Positions 35,096-44,773 of a stretch of DNA of 64,000 bases are shown one piece after another. The stretch spans positions 192,703-256,702 of the forward strand of contig CAJTPZ010000003.1 of NCBI GenBank assembly GCA_910578395.1. The letters are read 5' to 3'. Source of the DNA: an uncultured Muribaculaceae bacterium. GTDB taxonomy: Bacteria > Bacteroidota > Bacteroidia > Bacteroidales > Muribaculaceae. The number at the start of each line of letters is the position of its first letter. The first letter of the stretch is position 1. The notes beneath the pieces were generated by a model, which was not told the origin of the DNA, searched no databases, and worked only from the letters and a program-made list of their open reading frames with translations. Both the position numbers and the translations under genes were made by a program.

Positions 35096-36433
35096 ATGTC
35101 ACATAGATATTTCCCCCACTCTCAGGAAGATATCGCTTCGATGCTTGAGACCTGCGGTGTAAAGACCATGGATGATCTTTATGCCGACGTACCCGAACAG
35201 CTAAAGTTCAAGGGAACCTACAATGTTCCATCGGAAATGAGCGAGCATGAGGTAAGAAAATTCTTTAATGCACTCGGCCGAAAGAACACGACATTTGACA
35301 CAATACTTGCCGGTGCCGGATATTATGATCATCAGGCACCAGCCGCTATAGGTTCTCTTATTTCCAGGTCGGAATTCCTGACAGCATATACGCCATACCA
35401 GCCAGAGATATCACAAGGCACACTCCAATATATTTTCGAATACCAATCGATGATGACTACTCTTACAGGGATGGAGGTGTCAAACGCATCGATGTACGAC
35501 GGAGCGACAGCTACAGCCGAGGCCATAATGATGGCTGTGGCTGCCGGACGCAAGAAGAACCGTATACTCATTTCAGCAACAGTAGCGCCATCTGTGAAAT
35601 CGGTAGTATATACATACGCCAAATATCACGGCATTATTGTTGATGAAATTCCTGCTACAAATAACGGCACAACTTCAATTCCAGATCTTGAGCAAATGCT
35701 CAGCAGCGGAGATGTTGCCGGTGTAGTAGTCGCAACACCTAATTTCTATGGAATTCTGGAGGACTATACAGGAGTGGCCGACATTTGTCATAAGGCAAAG
35801 TCTCTCCTTATAATGCACTGTATAGCCGGAGATCTCGCATCGATCAAGAGTCCTGGCGAATGGGGCGCCGATATAACTGTCGGTGATGCACAATCACTTG
35901 GCATTCCACTAAGTTATGGAGGTCCATATCTCGGATTCCTTTGTGCTAAAAAATCTCTTATGAGAAAAATGCCGGGGCGTATTGTCGGCGCTACGAAAGA
36001 CAGTGAAGGACGTAGAACTTTTGTACTTACCCTCCAGGCTCGCGAACAGCACATCAGACGCGAAAAAGCGACAAGCAACATCTGCTCAAACCAGGGGCTA
36101 ATGGCTCTTTACGTCACAATCTACATGTCGCTCCTCGGAGCTAAAGGGCTTAGGGAAACTACCGAAGCCGGAATCGCCGGTGCACATTGGCTTTGTAATA
36201 AACTGACAGCTACCGGTAAATTCACTCAGACATATCCTGATAGTGTATATCTAAATGAATTCTGTCTGACCGCTACAGATGCCACTTATATCGATAATTT
36301 CATGCAACAGGCGGAAACCGAAGGTATACTTGCCGGAGTAAAGCTCTCCGACAACAATCTGCTGATAGCAGTTACAGAAACTGCTTCAAAGGAGAGCCTC
36401 GAGAAGCTTGTGGAAATAGGTAATAACCTTTGA
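35096..36433 (+). CDS. gcvPA: Glycine dehydrogenase (decarboxylating) subunit 1
   Basis: The ATG at 35096 (MSHRYFPHSQEDI) gives 445 residues; the open frame extends back to 35018, but that part lies inside the hairpin and lacks family resemblance. This is the N-terminal half of the P protein, folded like a PLP enzyme but without the PLP lysine, which is in gcvPB. Motifs such as YTPYQPEISQGTLQYIFEYQ, SNASMYDGATATAEA and FLTLQAREQHIRREKATSNICSNQ-type sequence are present. gcvPB starts 15 nt later. Confidence 0.96.
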   Translation: MSHRYFPHSQEDIASMLETCGVKTMDDLYADVPEQLKFKGTYNVPSEMSEHEVRKFFNALGRKNTTFDTILAGAGYYDHQAPAAIGSLISRSEFLTAYTPYQPEISQGTLQYIFEYQSMMTTLTGMEVSNASMYDGATATAEAIMMAVAAGRKKNRILISATVAPSVKSVVYTYAKYHGIIVDEIPATNNGTTSIPDLEQMLSSGDVAGVVVATPNFYGILEDYTGVADICHKAKSLLIMHCIAGDLASIKSPGEWGADITVGDAQSLGIPLSYGGPYLGFLCAKKSLMRKMPGRIVGATKDSEGRRTFVLTLQAREQHIRREKATSNICSNQGLMALYVTIYMSLLGAKGLRETTEAGIAGAHWLCNKLTATGKFTQTYPDSVYLNEFCLTATDATYIDNFMQQAETEGILAGVKLSDNNLLIAVTETASKESLEKLVEIGNNL

Positions 36434-36448
36434 AAATGCATTGTAACT

Positions 36449-37909
36449 ATGAACCGCGATTTTTACAGCAATCTCATTTTTGAGGTTTCGCGTCCAGGAC
36501 GCAAGGGTTATAAATTACCTAAAAATGAATTTGAAAAGGTTGCGCTTCCCTCTCAGCTTATGAGAGAAACTGCACCTGAACTTCCCGAGGTAGATGAACC
36601 GTCGGTAGTACGCCATTACAATAATCTGAGCACGAATAATTTTGGAGTAGACACCGGCTTCTATCCACTTGGATCGTGCACGATGAAATATAATCCCAAA
36701 ATCAATGAAGAGATAGCATCCCATCCGTCGATAACACATCTTCATCCGATGCAACCAGAATCGACTGTGCAGGGAGCTCTTGAGCTCTATCATATTCTTC
36801 AGGGATATCTGGCTGAGATAGGCGGAATGAAGGAGTTTACACTCAACCCGTTTGCTGGCGCTCATGGAGAGTTGACCGGACTTATGGTGATCAGAGCCTA
36901 TCACATGTCGCGCAATGATGTGAAGCGTGTCAAAGTAATTGTTCCTGACAGTGCCCATGGTACCAATCCAGCCTCAGCAGCAGTGGCAGGTCTTGAAATA
37001 GTGGAAGTAAAGAGTCGCGAAGACGGAACTGTGGATGTAGACGATCTGCGTCCGCTTCTTGACGAGACTATTGCCGCTGTGATGATGACCAACCCTAACA
37101 CTCTTGGTATTTTTGAGAAAAATATCCCGGAAATAGCAAATCTGGTACATGAGGCAGGCGCTCTTCTTTACTATGATGGAGCGAACCTTAACCCAATGCT
37201 TGGCATGGCCCGTCCAGGCGACATGGGCTTTGACGTGATGCACATCAATCTACACAAAACATTCTCCACACCTCATGGAGGCGGAGGTCCTGGTTCGGGT
37301 CCCGTGGGTGTCAGAGAGGGTCTTGAACAATTCCTGCCAAATCCTCGCGTTGTCAAAAACAACGACGGCAGCTACTCTCTCTCGACAACTGAAACAGCAC
37401 TTGGCTGTGTCTCGGCGACACTCGGCAATTTTGCCGTGCAGGCACGAGCTCTTGCCTATATCCTGTCACTTGGCCATGAAGGACTCGCCGAAGCCGGCAA
37501 ACTTGCCACACTTAACGCCAATTACGTTAAAGAGAGACTTCGCGACAGTTATCTGCTTCCAATCGACGGCTTATGCAAACATGAGTTTGTTTTCGACGGG
37601 TTAAAAGACAAGTCAACCGGTGTGACGACTCTTAATGTTGCCAAACGTCTGCTTGACCGCGGATATCATGCCCCGACAATCTATTTCCCGCTTCTTTTCC
37701 ATGAAGCTCTCATGATTGAGCCGACCGAAACCGAAAGCAAAGATACGCTTGACGAGTTTATAAGTGTGATGCATGACATCGCCCGAGAAGCCACAGAAGA
37801 TCCAGAGACAGTTAAAACCGCACCTCATCTTACCCCTGTTACACGTCCCGACGACACAGAAGCGGCACTACACCCAATTGTGACATGGTCGGAACTCAAT
37901 GCCAAGTAA
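36449..37909 (+). CDS. gcvPB: Glycine dehydrogenase (decarboxylating) subunit 2
   Basis: This 486-residue subunit carries the PLP site of the P protein, which decarboxylates glycine and loads the aminomethyl group on GcvH. The PLP lysine lies in HINLHKTFSTPHGGGGPG; the start motif GFYPLGSCTMKYNPKINE and the TNPNTLGIFE segment are typical. The stop TAA overlaps the lpd start (TAATG), so gcvPB and lpd are coupled. Confidence 0.97.
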   Translation: MNRDFYSNLIFEVSRPGRKGYKLPKNEFEKVALPSQLMRETAPELPEVDEPSVVRHYNNLSTNNFGVDTGFYPLGSCTMKYNPKINEEIASHPSITHLHPMQPESTVQGALELYHILQGYLAEIGGMKEFTLNPFAGAHGELTGLMVIRAYHMSRNDVKRVKVIVPDSAHGTNPASAAVAGLEIVEVKSREDGTVDVDDLRPLLDETIAAVMMTNPNTLGIFEKNIPEIANLVHEAGALLYYDGANLNPMLGMARPGDMGFDVMHINLHKTFSTPHGGGGPGSGPVGVREGLEQFLPNPRVVKNNDGSYSLSTTETALGCVSATLGNFAVQARALAYILSLGHEGLAEAGKLATLNANYVKERLRDSYLLPIDGLCKHEFVFDGLKDKSTGVTTLNVAKRLLDRGYHAPTIYFPLLFHEALMIEPTETESKDTLDEFISVMHDIAREATEDPETVKTAPHLTPVTRPDDTEAALHPIVTWSELNAK

Positions 37910-39216
37910 TGACTGAAACCGATATAATCATCATAGGAGCAGGCCCCGGCGGCATGGATACTGCCGCCGCATCCTGTGCTTCAGGTAAAAATGTCGTCCT
38001 GATTGAAAAGGGGTCGATTGGAGGTACCTGTCTTAACCGCGGATGTATTCCAACCAAAGTTCTTGCAAGAACAGCCCAAATTGCGATTGACGCAAAAGAG
38101 GCAGGAGATTTCGGTCTTGGGATTCAGAACATCAATGTTGATTTCCGGCGAGTGATGGAGCGCAAAGATGAGGTTGTTACCACATTGCGTGAAGGTGCTG
38201 TAATGGGACTCAAAGGAGTCCGAATTGTTGAAGCTGAGGCAAAATTCACCGGTAAAAATACCGTATTGGCTGCCAATGAAGAATTTACCGCACCTATGAT
38301 AATCATAGCCACAGGTTCAGCACCATCAAAAATACCTATTCCTGGTGCTGAATATGCTATCGACAGTGATTCTTTTCTGGAAACAAAAGAGCTCCCCGCA
38401 CGAGTTACAATAATCGGCGGCGGTGTCATAGGCATTGAATTTGCTTCAATTCTGAATGCTCTTGGATGTGAAGTTACTGTAGTGGAATTCTGCAAAGAGA
38501 TTCTTCCGCCGTTCGACAAAGATATCGCCAAACGTCTGCGTATGTCTCTTAACAAACGTGGAGTAAAGATTCTGACTTCGTCGAGTGTTACTGAAATCAA
38601 ACAGGATCATACAGTTGTCTACGAAAGCAAGGGAAAGATTGCTGAAGTGGAAAGTGATACTGTTATCATGGCTGTAGGACGCAGGGCAATCATTCCCGAA
38701 GGTCTTGATAAAGCCGGTATCGAAGTCGGCAAACGCGGTATTACTGTCAACGAGAATTATGAAACGACAGTTCCGGGCATATATGCAATAGGTGATGTTA
38801 ACGCCCAATGTATGCTGGCTCATGCCGCAGCCGCACAAGGTAAAAAGGTGCTCGGCGAAGACATCGACATGAATGTGGTTCCAGCGGCGGTGTTTTCTGT
38901 GCCTGAATGTAGCATGGTTGGTCTTACTGAAGAACAATGCAGAGATCAAGGTCTTGACTACAAGTCAATAAAGGTGCCATTCCGTAGCAATGGAAAAGCT
39001 GTGGCAATGGGAGAATCCGACGGACTGCTCAAACTCATTACTGAAAATGCGACCGGAAAAATTCTCGGTGTGCATATCTGTGGTCCGCATGCAGCCGATT
39101 TAATCTCTGAACCGGCGCTTGTCATGGCCAACGGCCTTACAAAGGAAAATATAACACGTACAATTCACTCACATCCCACTCTTGGGGAAATATTAGCATC
39201 AGCTGTAACAAGGTGA
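37909..39216 (+). CDS. lpdA: Dihydrolipoyl dehydrogenase (L protein)
   Basis: The ATG at 37909 gives 435 residues. This flavoprotein reoxidises the dihydrolipoyl group of GcvH with NAD+. The FAD motif IIIGAGPGGMDTA, the redox disulfide in GGTCLNRGCIPTKV (C-x4-C), the NAD motif IIGGGVIGIEFA and the C-terminal catalytic HSHPTLGE (His and Glu) are all intact. Its place directly behind gcvPB suggests a copy dedicated to glycine cleavage. The stop overlaps the GTG start of the next gene (GTGA). Confidence 0.96.
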   Translation: MTETDIIIIGAGPGGMDTAAASCASGKNVVLIEKGSIGGTCLNRGCIPTKVLARTAQIAIDAKEAGDFGLGIQNINVDFRRVMERKDEVVTTLREGAVMGLKGVRIVEAEAKFTGKNTVLAANEEFTAPMIIIATGSAPSKIPIPGAEYAIDSDSFLETKELPARVTIIGGGVIGIEFASILNALGCEVTVVEFCKEILPPFDKDIAKRLRMSLNKRGVKILTSSSVTEIKQDHTVVYESKGKIAEVESDTVIMAVGRRAIIPEGLDKAGIEVGKRGITVNENYETTVPGIYAIGDVNAQCMLAHAAAAQGKKVLGEDIDMNVVPAAVFSVPECSMVGLTEEQCRDQGLDYKSIKVPFRSNGKAVAMGESDGLLKLITENATGKILGVHICGPHAADLISEPALVMANGLTKENITRTIHSHPTLGEILASAVTR

Positions 39217-40391
39217 ACAGTTTTACATATTGCACCCCGACCAGATATGTATTCGGTCAAGGTGTTGAGTCGGAGACCGGCCGTCTTGCAAAAGAGTATC
39301 TTGAAAATCCTAAGAAAATACTCATTGTTTCAGGTGGAAACTCTGCCCGCAAGAGCGGTCTTCTTGAACGTGTAATCAAATCAGTCACTGGTGAAGGTAT
39401 TGAAGTCTTTGAAATAGATGGTATAAAGCCTAACCCGACTGACGACAGAGTATATGAAGGCATAGCACTTTGCCGTAAACACGACATAAGAGCAATACTC
39501 GGCATTGGCGGAGGATCAGTGATCGATACAGCTAAAGCGATTGCTCTTGGAGTTGAATATGAAGGTGATTTCTGGGATTTTTATGCCGGTAAACAAAGTC
39601 CTGAAAAAGCACTGCCGATAGGTGTTGTTCTGACTATACCAGCTGCAGGAAGCGAAGGGTCGGGCAACTCCGTTATAACAAAACTCGATGGACTTCACAA
39701 GATAAGTCTGCGAAGTGATTTTGCTCTGCGCCCCAAATTTGCAGTAATGAATCCCGAGCTGACTTATACACTCCCGCCCTATCAGACAGCATGCGGCATC
39801 GCCGACATGATGGCCCATATAATGGAGCGTTATTTCACTCCGACTGAAAATGTCGAGGTGACTGATGGAATATCAGAAGGACTGCTACGGTCAATTATCG
39901 CCGTTGCTCCGCGTCTTTTTAAGGATCCGACAAACTATGACGCACGTGCCAATATAATGTGGGCAGGCACAATGGCTCACAATGGCATTTGTGGTTGCGG
40001 ACGTGTAGAAGACTGGGTATCGCACGCTATGGAGCATGAACTGAGTGCTGTGTACGGCGTAGCCCACGGTGCCGGACTTGCGGTGGTTTTTCCTGCATGG
40101 CTTACCTACATGGCAGAGACAGCGCCATCGCGTCCGGCCCGTTTTGCACGACAGGTGATGGGAGTTCCTGCTACATTTGATGATCATGGAGACGCATTGG
40201 CCGGAATTGAAAGACTGAAAGCTTTTTATTACTCAATAGGTCTTCCTGTCACCCTTGACGGACTTGGCATAGACAATCCTGATATAGAACTTCTTGTAAA
40301 GAAGTTACATGAAAACAAAGGTGAGATAATAGGCGGCTACCGCAAGCTTGATGCGGCAGCAACTGAAAAAATTTACAGATTAATGATGTGA
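39213..40391 (+). CDS. Iron-containing alcohol dehydrogenase (BdhA/YqhD type)
   Basis: This 392-residue group III NAD(P)-dependent dehydrogenase probably reduces aldehydes to alcohols. The start is GTG 39213, overlapping the lpd stop. The cofactor motif GGGSVIDTAKAIA and the metal ligands in CGIADMMAHIMERYF (Asp, His) and YGVAHGAGLAVVFPAW (His), with a further conserved His earlier in SHAMEHELSAVYG, are present. It resembles butanol dehydrogenase and YqhD enzymes. Its presence inside the gcv transcript is unexpected; a detoxifying or redox-balancing role is inferred. Confidence 0.9.
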   Translation: MNSFTYCTPTRYVFGQGVESETGRLAKEYLENPKKILIVSGGNSARKSGLLERVIKSVTGEGIEVFEIDGIKPNPTDDRVYEGIALCRKHDIRAILGIGGGSVIDTAKAIALGVEYEGDFWDFYAGKQSPEKALPIGVVLTIPAAGSEGSGNSVITKLDGLHKISLRSDFALRPKFAVMNPELTYTLPPYQTACGIADMMAHIMERYFTPTENVEVTDGISEGLLRSIIAVAPRLFKDPTNYDARANIMWAGTMAHNGICGCGRVEDWVSHAMEHELSAVYGVAHGAGLAVVFPAWLTYMAETAPSRPARFARQVMGVPATFDDHGDALAGIERLKAFYYSIGLPVTLDGLGIDNPDIELLVKKLHENKGEIIGGYRKLDAAATEKIYRLMM

Positions 40392-40392
40392 A

Positions 40393-41094
40393 ATGGCTCT
40401 GATACTCAATATAGAGACTTCGTGTGCGACATGCAGTGTCGCACTTTCCTATGACGGAATGATTCTTCATCATCTCGAAGATTTTGAAGGACGTAATCAC
40501 GCAGCTATGCTGAGTGACATGATAAAAAGCTGCATGGACTATCTTGAAACCCATGATGGCATGAAACTCGATGCAGTAGCTGTATCAATAGGTCCAGGCA
40601 GTTATACAGGGCTACGAATCGGTCTCTCAGAAGCTAAAGGTATCGCATACGGACTAAAGATACCGCTTATCGGTGTTCCGACACTTGAACTTCTGGCTAC
40701 AATGGCAATGTTTGAAATCGCGGATTTTAATCCTGACACTGATTTGTTTGCCCCTATGATAGATGCAAGAAGGATGGAAGTTTTTACAGGCGTTTATGAT
40801 GCGTCACTTCAACCTCTTATGGAGCCATCGCCTGAAATTCTTGATGATTCAGTGTATTCGAGATGGCTTGCTCCAGGTCGTCGTCTGCTTTACATGGGCG
40901 ACGGAGCGAAAAAAGCAAGAGAAGTCCTACGCTCCGTATCAGCAGTGTATGTACCTGATATCATTCCTTTGGCAACAGGCATGACTCCCCTATCTGAAAA
41001 ACTGATGCGCGACAAGAAATATCTTGACCTTGCTTATTCGGTGCCTCAATATCTCAAAGAATTTCAGGCAACAGCTCCGCGAAAAAAGTTTTAA
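40393..41094 (+). CDS. tsaB: tRNA threonylcarbamoyladenosine biosynthesis protein TsaB
   Basis: This 233-residue non-catalytic partner of TsaD is needed for the t6A37 modification of ANN-decoding tRNAs. The opening LNIETSCATCSVAL and the GPGSYTGLRIGLSEAKGIAYG motif are diagnostic of TsaB; the ASKHA fold lacks the metal-binding histidines of TsaD, as expected. It starts 1 nt after the alcohol dehydrogenase stop, so it is the tail of the gcv transcript. Confidence 0.94.
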   Translation: MALILNIETSCATCSVALSYDGMILHHLEDFEGRNHAAMLSDMIKSCMDYLETHDGMKLDAVAVSIGPGSYTGLRIGLSEAKGIAYGLKIPLIGVPTLELLATMAMFEIADFNPDTDLFAPMIDARRMEVFTGVYDASLQPLMEPSPEILDDSVYSRWLAPGRRLLYMGDGAKKAREVLRSVSAVYVPDIIPLATGMTPLSEKLMRDKKYLDLAYSVPQYLKEFQATAPRKKF

Positions 41095-41180
41095 AACGAA
41101 AAAAGTTGAAAGGGAAAAGAAAATATGCGCAGTTTTTCCTAACTTTACAAAAAATAACAGCAAAGTCAAGGTAAAAAAAT

Positions 41181-42164
41181 ATGTCGGAACTACAGGAGTT
41201 ACAGAAATCCATTGCTGAAGAGCTAAAGGCTTTAAACGACCGGATCGATTGTGCCTTGAAGTCTCCGAATCTATTACTTAACTCCATAATAGGCAATTAC
41301 CTTTCGGTAAGAGGGAAACAGGTGCGTCCGATCGTTGTGATGCTCTCTGCCAAGATTGCAAGTGGCCATGTAAATGCCAAAGCGATTGAAGGCGGAGCAG
41401 CTGTTGAACTGTTACACAATGCATCGCTTATACATGACGATGTTGTAGACGACAGCAAAGAGCGCCGAGGACGTAAAACTGTAAATGCTTTATGGGACAA
41501 CCATATTGCGGTACTCGTAGGAGATTATTTCACTACAACGGCACTTAATTGCGCTATCGGCACCAATGAGTTGAAAATCATTGACTCAATTTGCCGTCTT
41601 GGTCAAAAATTATCCTTAGGAGAGCTTGATCAGATACATAACGCACGTTGCAACCTTCTGAGTGAAGAGGCATACATGCAGGTTATCGAGCGCAAAACCG
41701 CATCACTTTTTGTGGCATGTGCGGAAATAGGATGCAATGCAGTGGGAGCATCTGAAGATACAATTAAAAAACTTTCGGATTTCGCACTTTTACTCGGTTT
41801 ATGTTTTCAGATCAGAGATGATATATTCGACTATTTCACATCTGACGGTAACACTGTAGGCAAACCAACCGGCAATGATCTAAGGGAGGGAAAGGTGACC
41901 CTCCCTCTTATCCATGTCCTTCTGCAAAAGGCACTTCCTGACAATGATAAGATGCTCAAACTTTGCAGTGCAGACCAGCTTTCAGAACCAGAAATTGAAA
42001 CGCTGATTGAATATGCAAAAAATAACGGCGGTATCGATTATGCCAGAGAAAAGATGAAGGATCTTCAAAATGCAGCAGAAAAGATTTTGGATACATTTCC
42101 CGAAAGTGCTGCCAGAGAACAGATGAGGCATCTATTGTCGTATGTCGTGACACGCAGTTATTAA
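41181..42164 (+). CDS. Polyprenyl (all-trans) diphosphate synthase
   Basis: This 327-residue chain-elongating prenyl transferase probably makes the side chain of menaquinone. The first aspartate-rich motif is LIHDDVVDDS, followed by KERRGRKTVN; the second is FQIRDDIFDYF. KPTGNDLREGKVTLPLIH is a family-typical stretch. A short motif CLVGE-like region near the middle reads LSLGELDQI. The chain length cannot be set from sequence. It lies 86 nt after tsaB, with a weak TAACTTTA box (41140-41147) upstream. Confidence 0.92.
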   Translation: MSELQELQKSIAEELKALNDRIDCALKSPNLLLNSIIGNYLSVRGKQVRPIVVMLSAKIASGHVNAKAIEGGAAVELLHNASLIHDDVVDDSKERRGRKTVNALWDNHIAVLVGDYFTTTALNCAIGTNELKIIDSICRLGQKLSLGELDQIHNARCNLLSEEAYMQVIERKTASLFVACAEIGCNAVGASEDTIKKLSDFALLLGLCFQIRDDIFDYFTSDGNTVGKPTGNDLREGKVTLPLIHVLLQKALPDNDKMLKLCSADQLSEPEIETLIEYAKNNGGIDYAREKMKDLQNAAEKILDTFPESAAREQMRHLLSYVVTRSY

Positions 42165-42272
42165 ATCAAAAAGCAGGCGACAACTTCTTAAAACTGTCGG
42201 AACTTTAACTGACGCGAATGCGTTAAGGGAAAAGGAATGCCGAATAAAAAAGAGGTATTCCCGACAGAATCT

Positions 42273-43040
42273 ATGAGAAAATTCGCCAATATCATTTTTA
42301 CTATTTTTGTTGTATTTATTTATGGCGTCGCCCGATCACAGGACGATGTAGATCTATATAGAAAAACCCTTTCATTTCTGAAACTGCTGACTTATGGTGA
42401 AAGAAATGAAGATGTGGGTCTTTGTTTTTCATGGCAACAAGTGGAAGGCAAATGGGTTCCAAAAGGCAATGGGTTCAAATTTTTGTCGGAAGGACTTGGA
42501 GTATATGATTATGAGACCGCAGATAATTTTCATATACCAGACGAAAGCCTATGGCATGTCGATAGAAATTTATGTCCCGCAATAATCAGTGACTCAATAT
42601 TTCAAAAAACGGATATAGTCACATTTACATCAGGTAGCGACACAGAATCAAATAAAAATGACAGTACTGCACTCTACATTGAATTAAAACCGTTGGTCAA
42701 TTACAACGACAGTATTATTCCTGCCAGAATAATCAAGAGTCATGACGATAATGTATCACCGTCCAAACTTGATTTTATTGCATATCTGGATCGCAATGAA
42801 GAATTACTGATATTGCGTTTTTTAAACCTTCTTCCACATGAAGTGCAGGCATATATAGACAATTCTCCTTATCCGGCCTCTCGTCTCGGTATATGTTCAC
42901 AGTCTATCATTCAAGAGTCCGGATGCAAGACAAAACCAGCAGTTTCAACAATAGACATGAAAGGAGAGATAACATTACCCCCTTTTTCATTTACTTTGTT
43001 TAAATTTGCTATCAGGCCGGAAAAATACAAAAAGAGCTGA
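42273..43040 (+). CDS. Secreted protein of unknown function
   Basis: The start at 42273 gives a signal peptide MRKFANIIFTIFVVFIYG and 255 residues; the upstream ATG at 42237 would put an unusual 12-residue hydrophilic stretch in front. I recognise no family. The C-terminus reads KGEITLPPFSFTLFKFAI, recalling the last strand of the beta-sandwich that follows many glycoside hydrolase barrels (LPPFSxT), and the segment NEELLILRFLNLLPHEVQAYI fits that module too. It may be a stand-alone sandwich or a fragment. It lies alone between the prenyl synthase and the nucleoside kinase. Confidence 0.55.
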   Translation: MRKFANIIFTIFVVFIYGVARSQDDVDLYRKTLSFLKLLTYGERNEDVGLCFSWQQVEGKWVPKGNGFKFLSEGLGVYDYETADNFHIPDESLWHVDRNLCPAIISDSIFQKTDIVTFTSGSDTESNKNDSTALYIELKPLVNYNDSIIPARIIKSHDDNVSPSKLDFIAYLDRNEELLILRFLNLLPHEVQAYIDNSPYPASRLGICSQSIIQESGCKTKPAVSTIDMKGEITLPPFSFTLFKFAIRPEKYKKS

Positions 43041-43074
43041 AATAAAAATTTTGTTTATTGAATCCACAATACTT

Positions 43075-44754
43075 ATGAGTGACCAGTTGAAAATTTACTG
43101 CAAAAATACGTCCCGCTATGAAAATATCGAGGCCGGTGAAACTTTAGCGCAAATATACAGCCGACTGTCGGATACAATCAGCATGACCCCGATATGTGCT
43201 TTAGTCAATAATAAGACCGAAAGCATGAATTATGCTGTATTTTCGCCCAAACAAGTAGAATTTTTCGACATACAGAGCAAAATCGGAAAAAAAGTATATT
43301 CCCGGTCTCTATGTATGTTGCTTTTCAAAGGTGTCAGAGATGTCTTTAACAATGCAAAACTAAGAATTGAGCATTCTATCGCAGGAGGATATTATTGCCA
43401 GCTACAAGTCGACGGCAAGCTGAAAATACCAACGTCACATGAACTCGAATGCATTGAGAGCAAAATGCGCGAGACTGTGACTGAAAATCTGCCCTACATC
43501 AACCATGAGCGTCTTGCTGAGGATGTGAAAAATATATTCGAAAAAGAAGGTCTTGATGATAAAATGCTTTTACTCGATACAAGACACGAGATATATGCAG
43601 GATTTACAAAGCTCGGAGATACCACTGACTCATATTATGGCCCACTTGCTCCATCTACCGGATATATTAATGTATTTGCCTTAAGCCTATACAAAGACGG
43701 CTTTCTGCTGCTTGAACCGGACAATAATGACACAACCATACCATCCAGGCCGATAAAGCAGGAAAAAATGTACACGGCATTCAAAGAGCATCTCGCATTC
43801 AATAATGTGATCGGTGTGAGAAATGTCGGAGAACTAAACAGAGCTGTGCTCGAAAAGCGCAGCAATGACCTGATAAACGTAGCAGAAGCATTGCACGATA
43901 AAAAAATATCATCGATTGCCGATGATATCACCGAGCGGTACAACAACGGCGGAGCACGCGTTGTACTTGTTGCCGGGCCATCATCATCAGGAAAAACAAC
44001 CACGACTAAAAGACTCTCGACTTACCTGATGACCAATCTTTTGCGTCCGGTCATGATCTCACTTGACAATTATTTCGTCGATCGTGACAAAACTCCCTTG
44101 GATGAAGAAGGCAAAAAGGATTACGAGCATATACACGCACTTGACCTTGACCTTTTCAATAAACAACTTATTGCATTGCTAAAAGGAGAAGAGGTCGAAC
44201 TCCCCTATTACAGTTTTGAACTTGGCCACAGGATATTCAGAGGTGATCGTGTTAAACTGCAGGAGGGCGATGTGCTGCTCATAGAAGGAATACACGGACT
44301 TAATCCGGAATTGACACAGTCGATTCCCGACGAACAAAAATACCGAGTGTACGTTTCTGCACTTACCACTCTTTCGATAGATGACCACAACTGGATATCT
44401 ACGTCCGACAACCGTCTTCTACGGCGCATAATCAGAGACTACAAGTATCGCGGAACTTCACCTGTAGATACACTACGTCAATGGCCAAGTGTCAGACGCG
44501 GTGAAGAACGATGGATTTTTCCGTTTCAGGAAAATGCCGATTCAATGTTCAATTCATCATTGATATTTGAGCTTGGAGTCATGAAAGATTATGGAGTTGA
44601 GATTCTAAGAAAAGTTCCTAATGACTGCGAGGAATATGGAGAGGCTTATCGTCTTCGCAAAATTCTGGAACTATTCCAGTCGATCGGTGACAGACACATA
44701 CCGCCGACATCGTTATTGAGAGAGTTTTTGGGAGGATCATCATTTCACTACTGA
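43075..44754 (+). CDS. Nucleoside kinase with TGS and threonyl-tRNA-synthetase-like N-terminus
   Basis: The start at 43075 gives 559 residues. The first 70 residues form a TGS-like domain, followed by a second region resembling the editing (SAD) domain of threonyl-tRNA synthetase, and then a P-loop kinase domain (VAGPSSSGKTTTTKRLSTYL from about residue 299). It is of the uridine kinase/phosphoribulokinase superfamily (SLDNYFVDRDKTPLDEEGKKDYEHIHALD). This architecture is conserved in many bacteria and usually annotated as nucleoside kinase; the true substrate is uncertain. polA follows 19 nt later. Confidence 0.88.
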   Translation: MSDQLKIYCKNTSRYENIEAGETLAQIYSRLSDTISMTPICALVNNKTESMNYAVFSPKQVEFFDIQSKIGKKVYSRSLCMLLFKGVRDVFNNAKLRIEHSIAGGYYCQLQVDGKLKIPTSHELECIESKMRETVTENLPYINHERLAEDVKNIFEKEGLDDKMLLLDTRHEIYAGFTKLGDTTDSYYGPLAPSTGYINVFALSLYKDGFLLLEPDNNDTTIPSRPIKQEKMYTAFKEHLAFNNVIGVRNVGELNRAVLEKRSNDLINVAEALHDKKISSIADDITERYNNGGARVVLVAGPSSSGKTTTTKRLSTYLMTNLLRPVMISLDNYFVDRDKTPLDEEGKKDYEHIHALDLDLFNKQLIALLKGEEVELPYYSFELGHRIFRGDRVKLQEGDVLLIEGIHGLNPELTQSIPDEQKYRVYVSALTTLSIDDHNWISTSDNRLLRRIIRDYKYRGTSPVDTLRQWPSVRRGEERWIFPFQENADSMFNSSLIFELGVMKDYGVEILRKVPNDCEEYGEAYRLRKILELFQSIGDRHIPPTSLLREFLGGSSFHY

Positions 44755-44773
44755 TTTAAGAAGAATCAAAACA

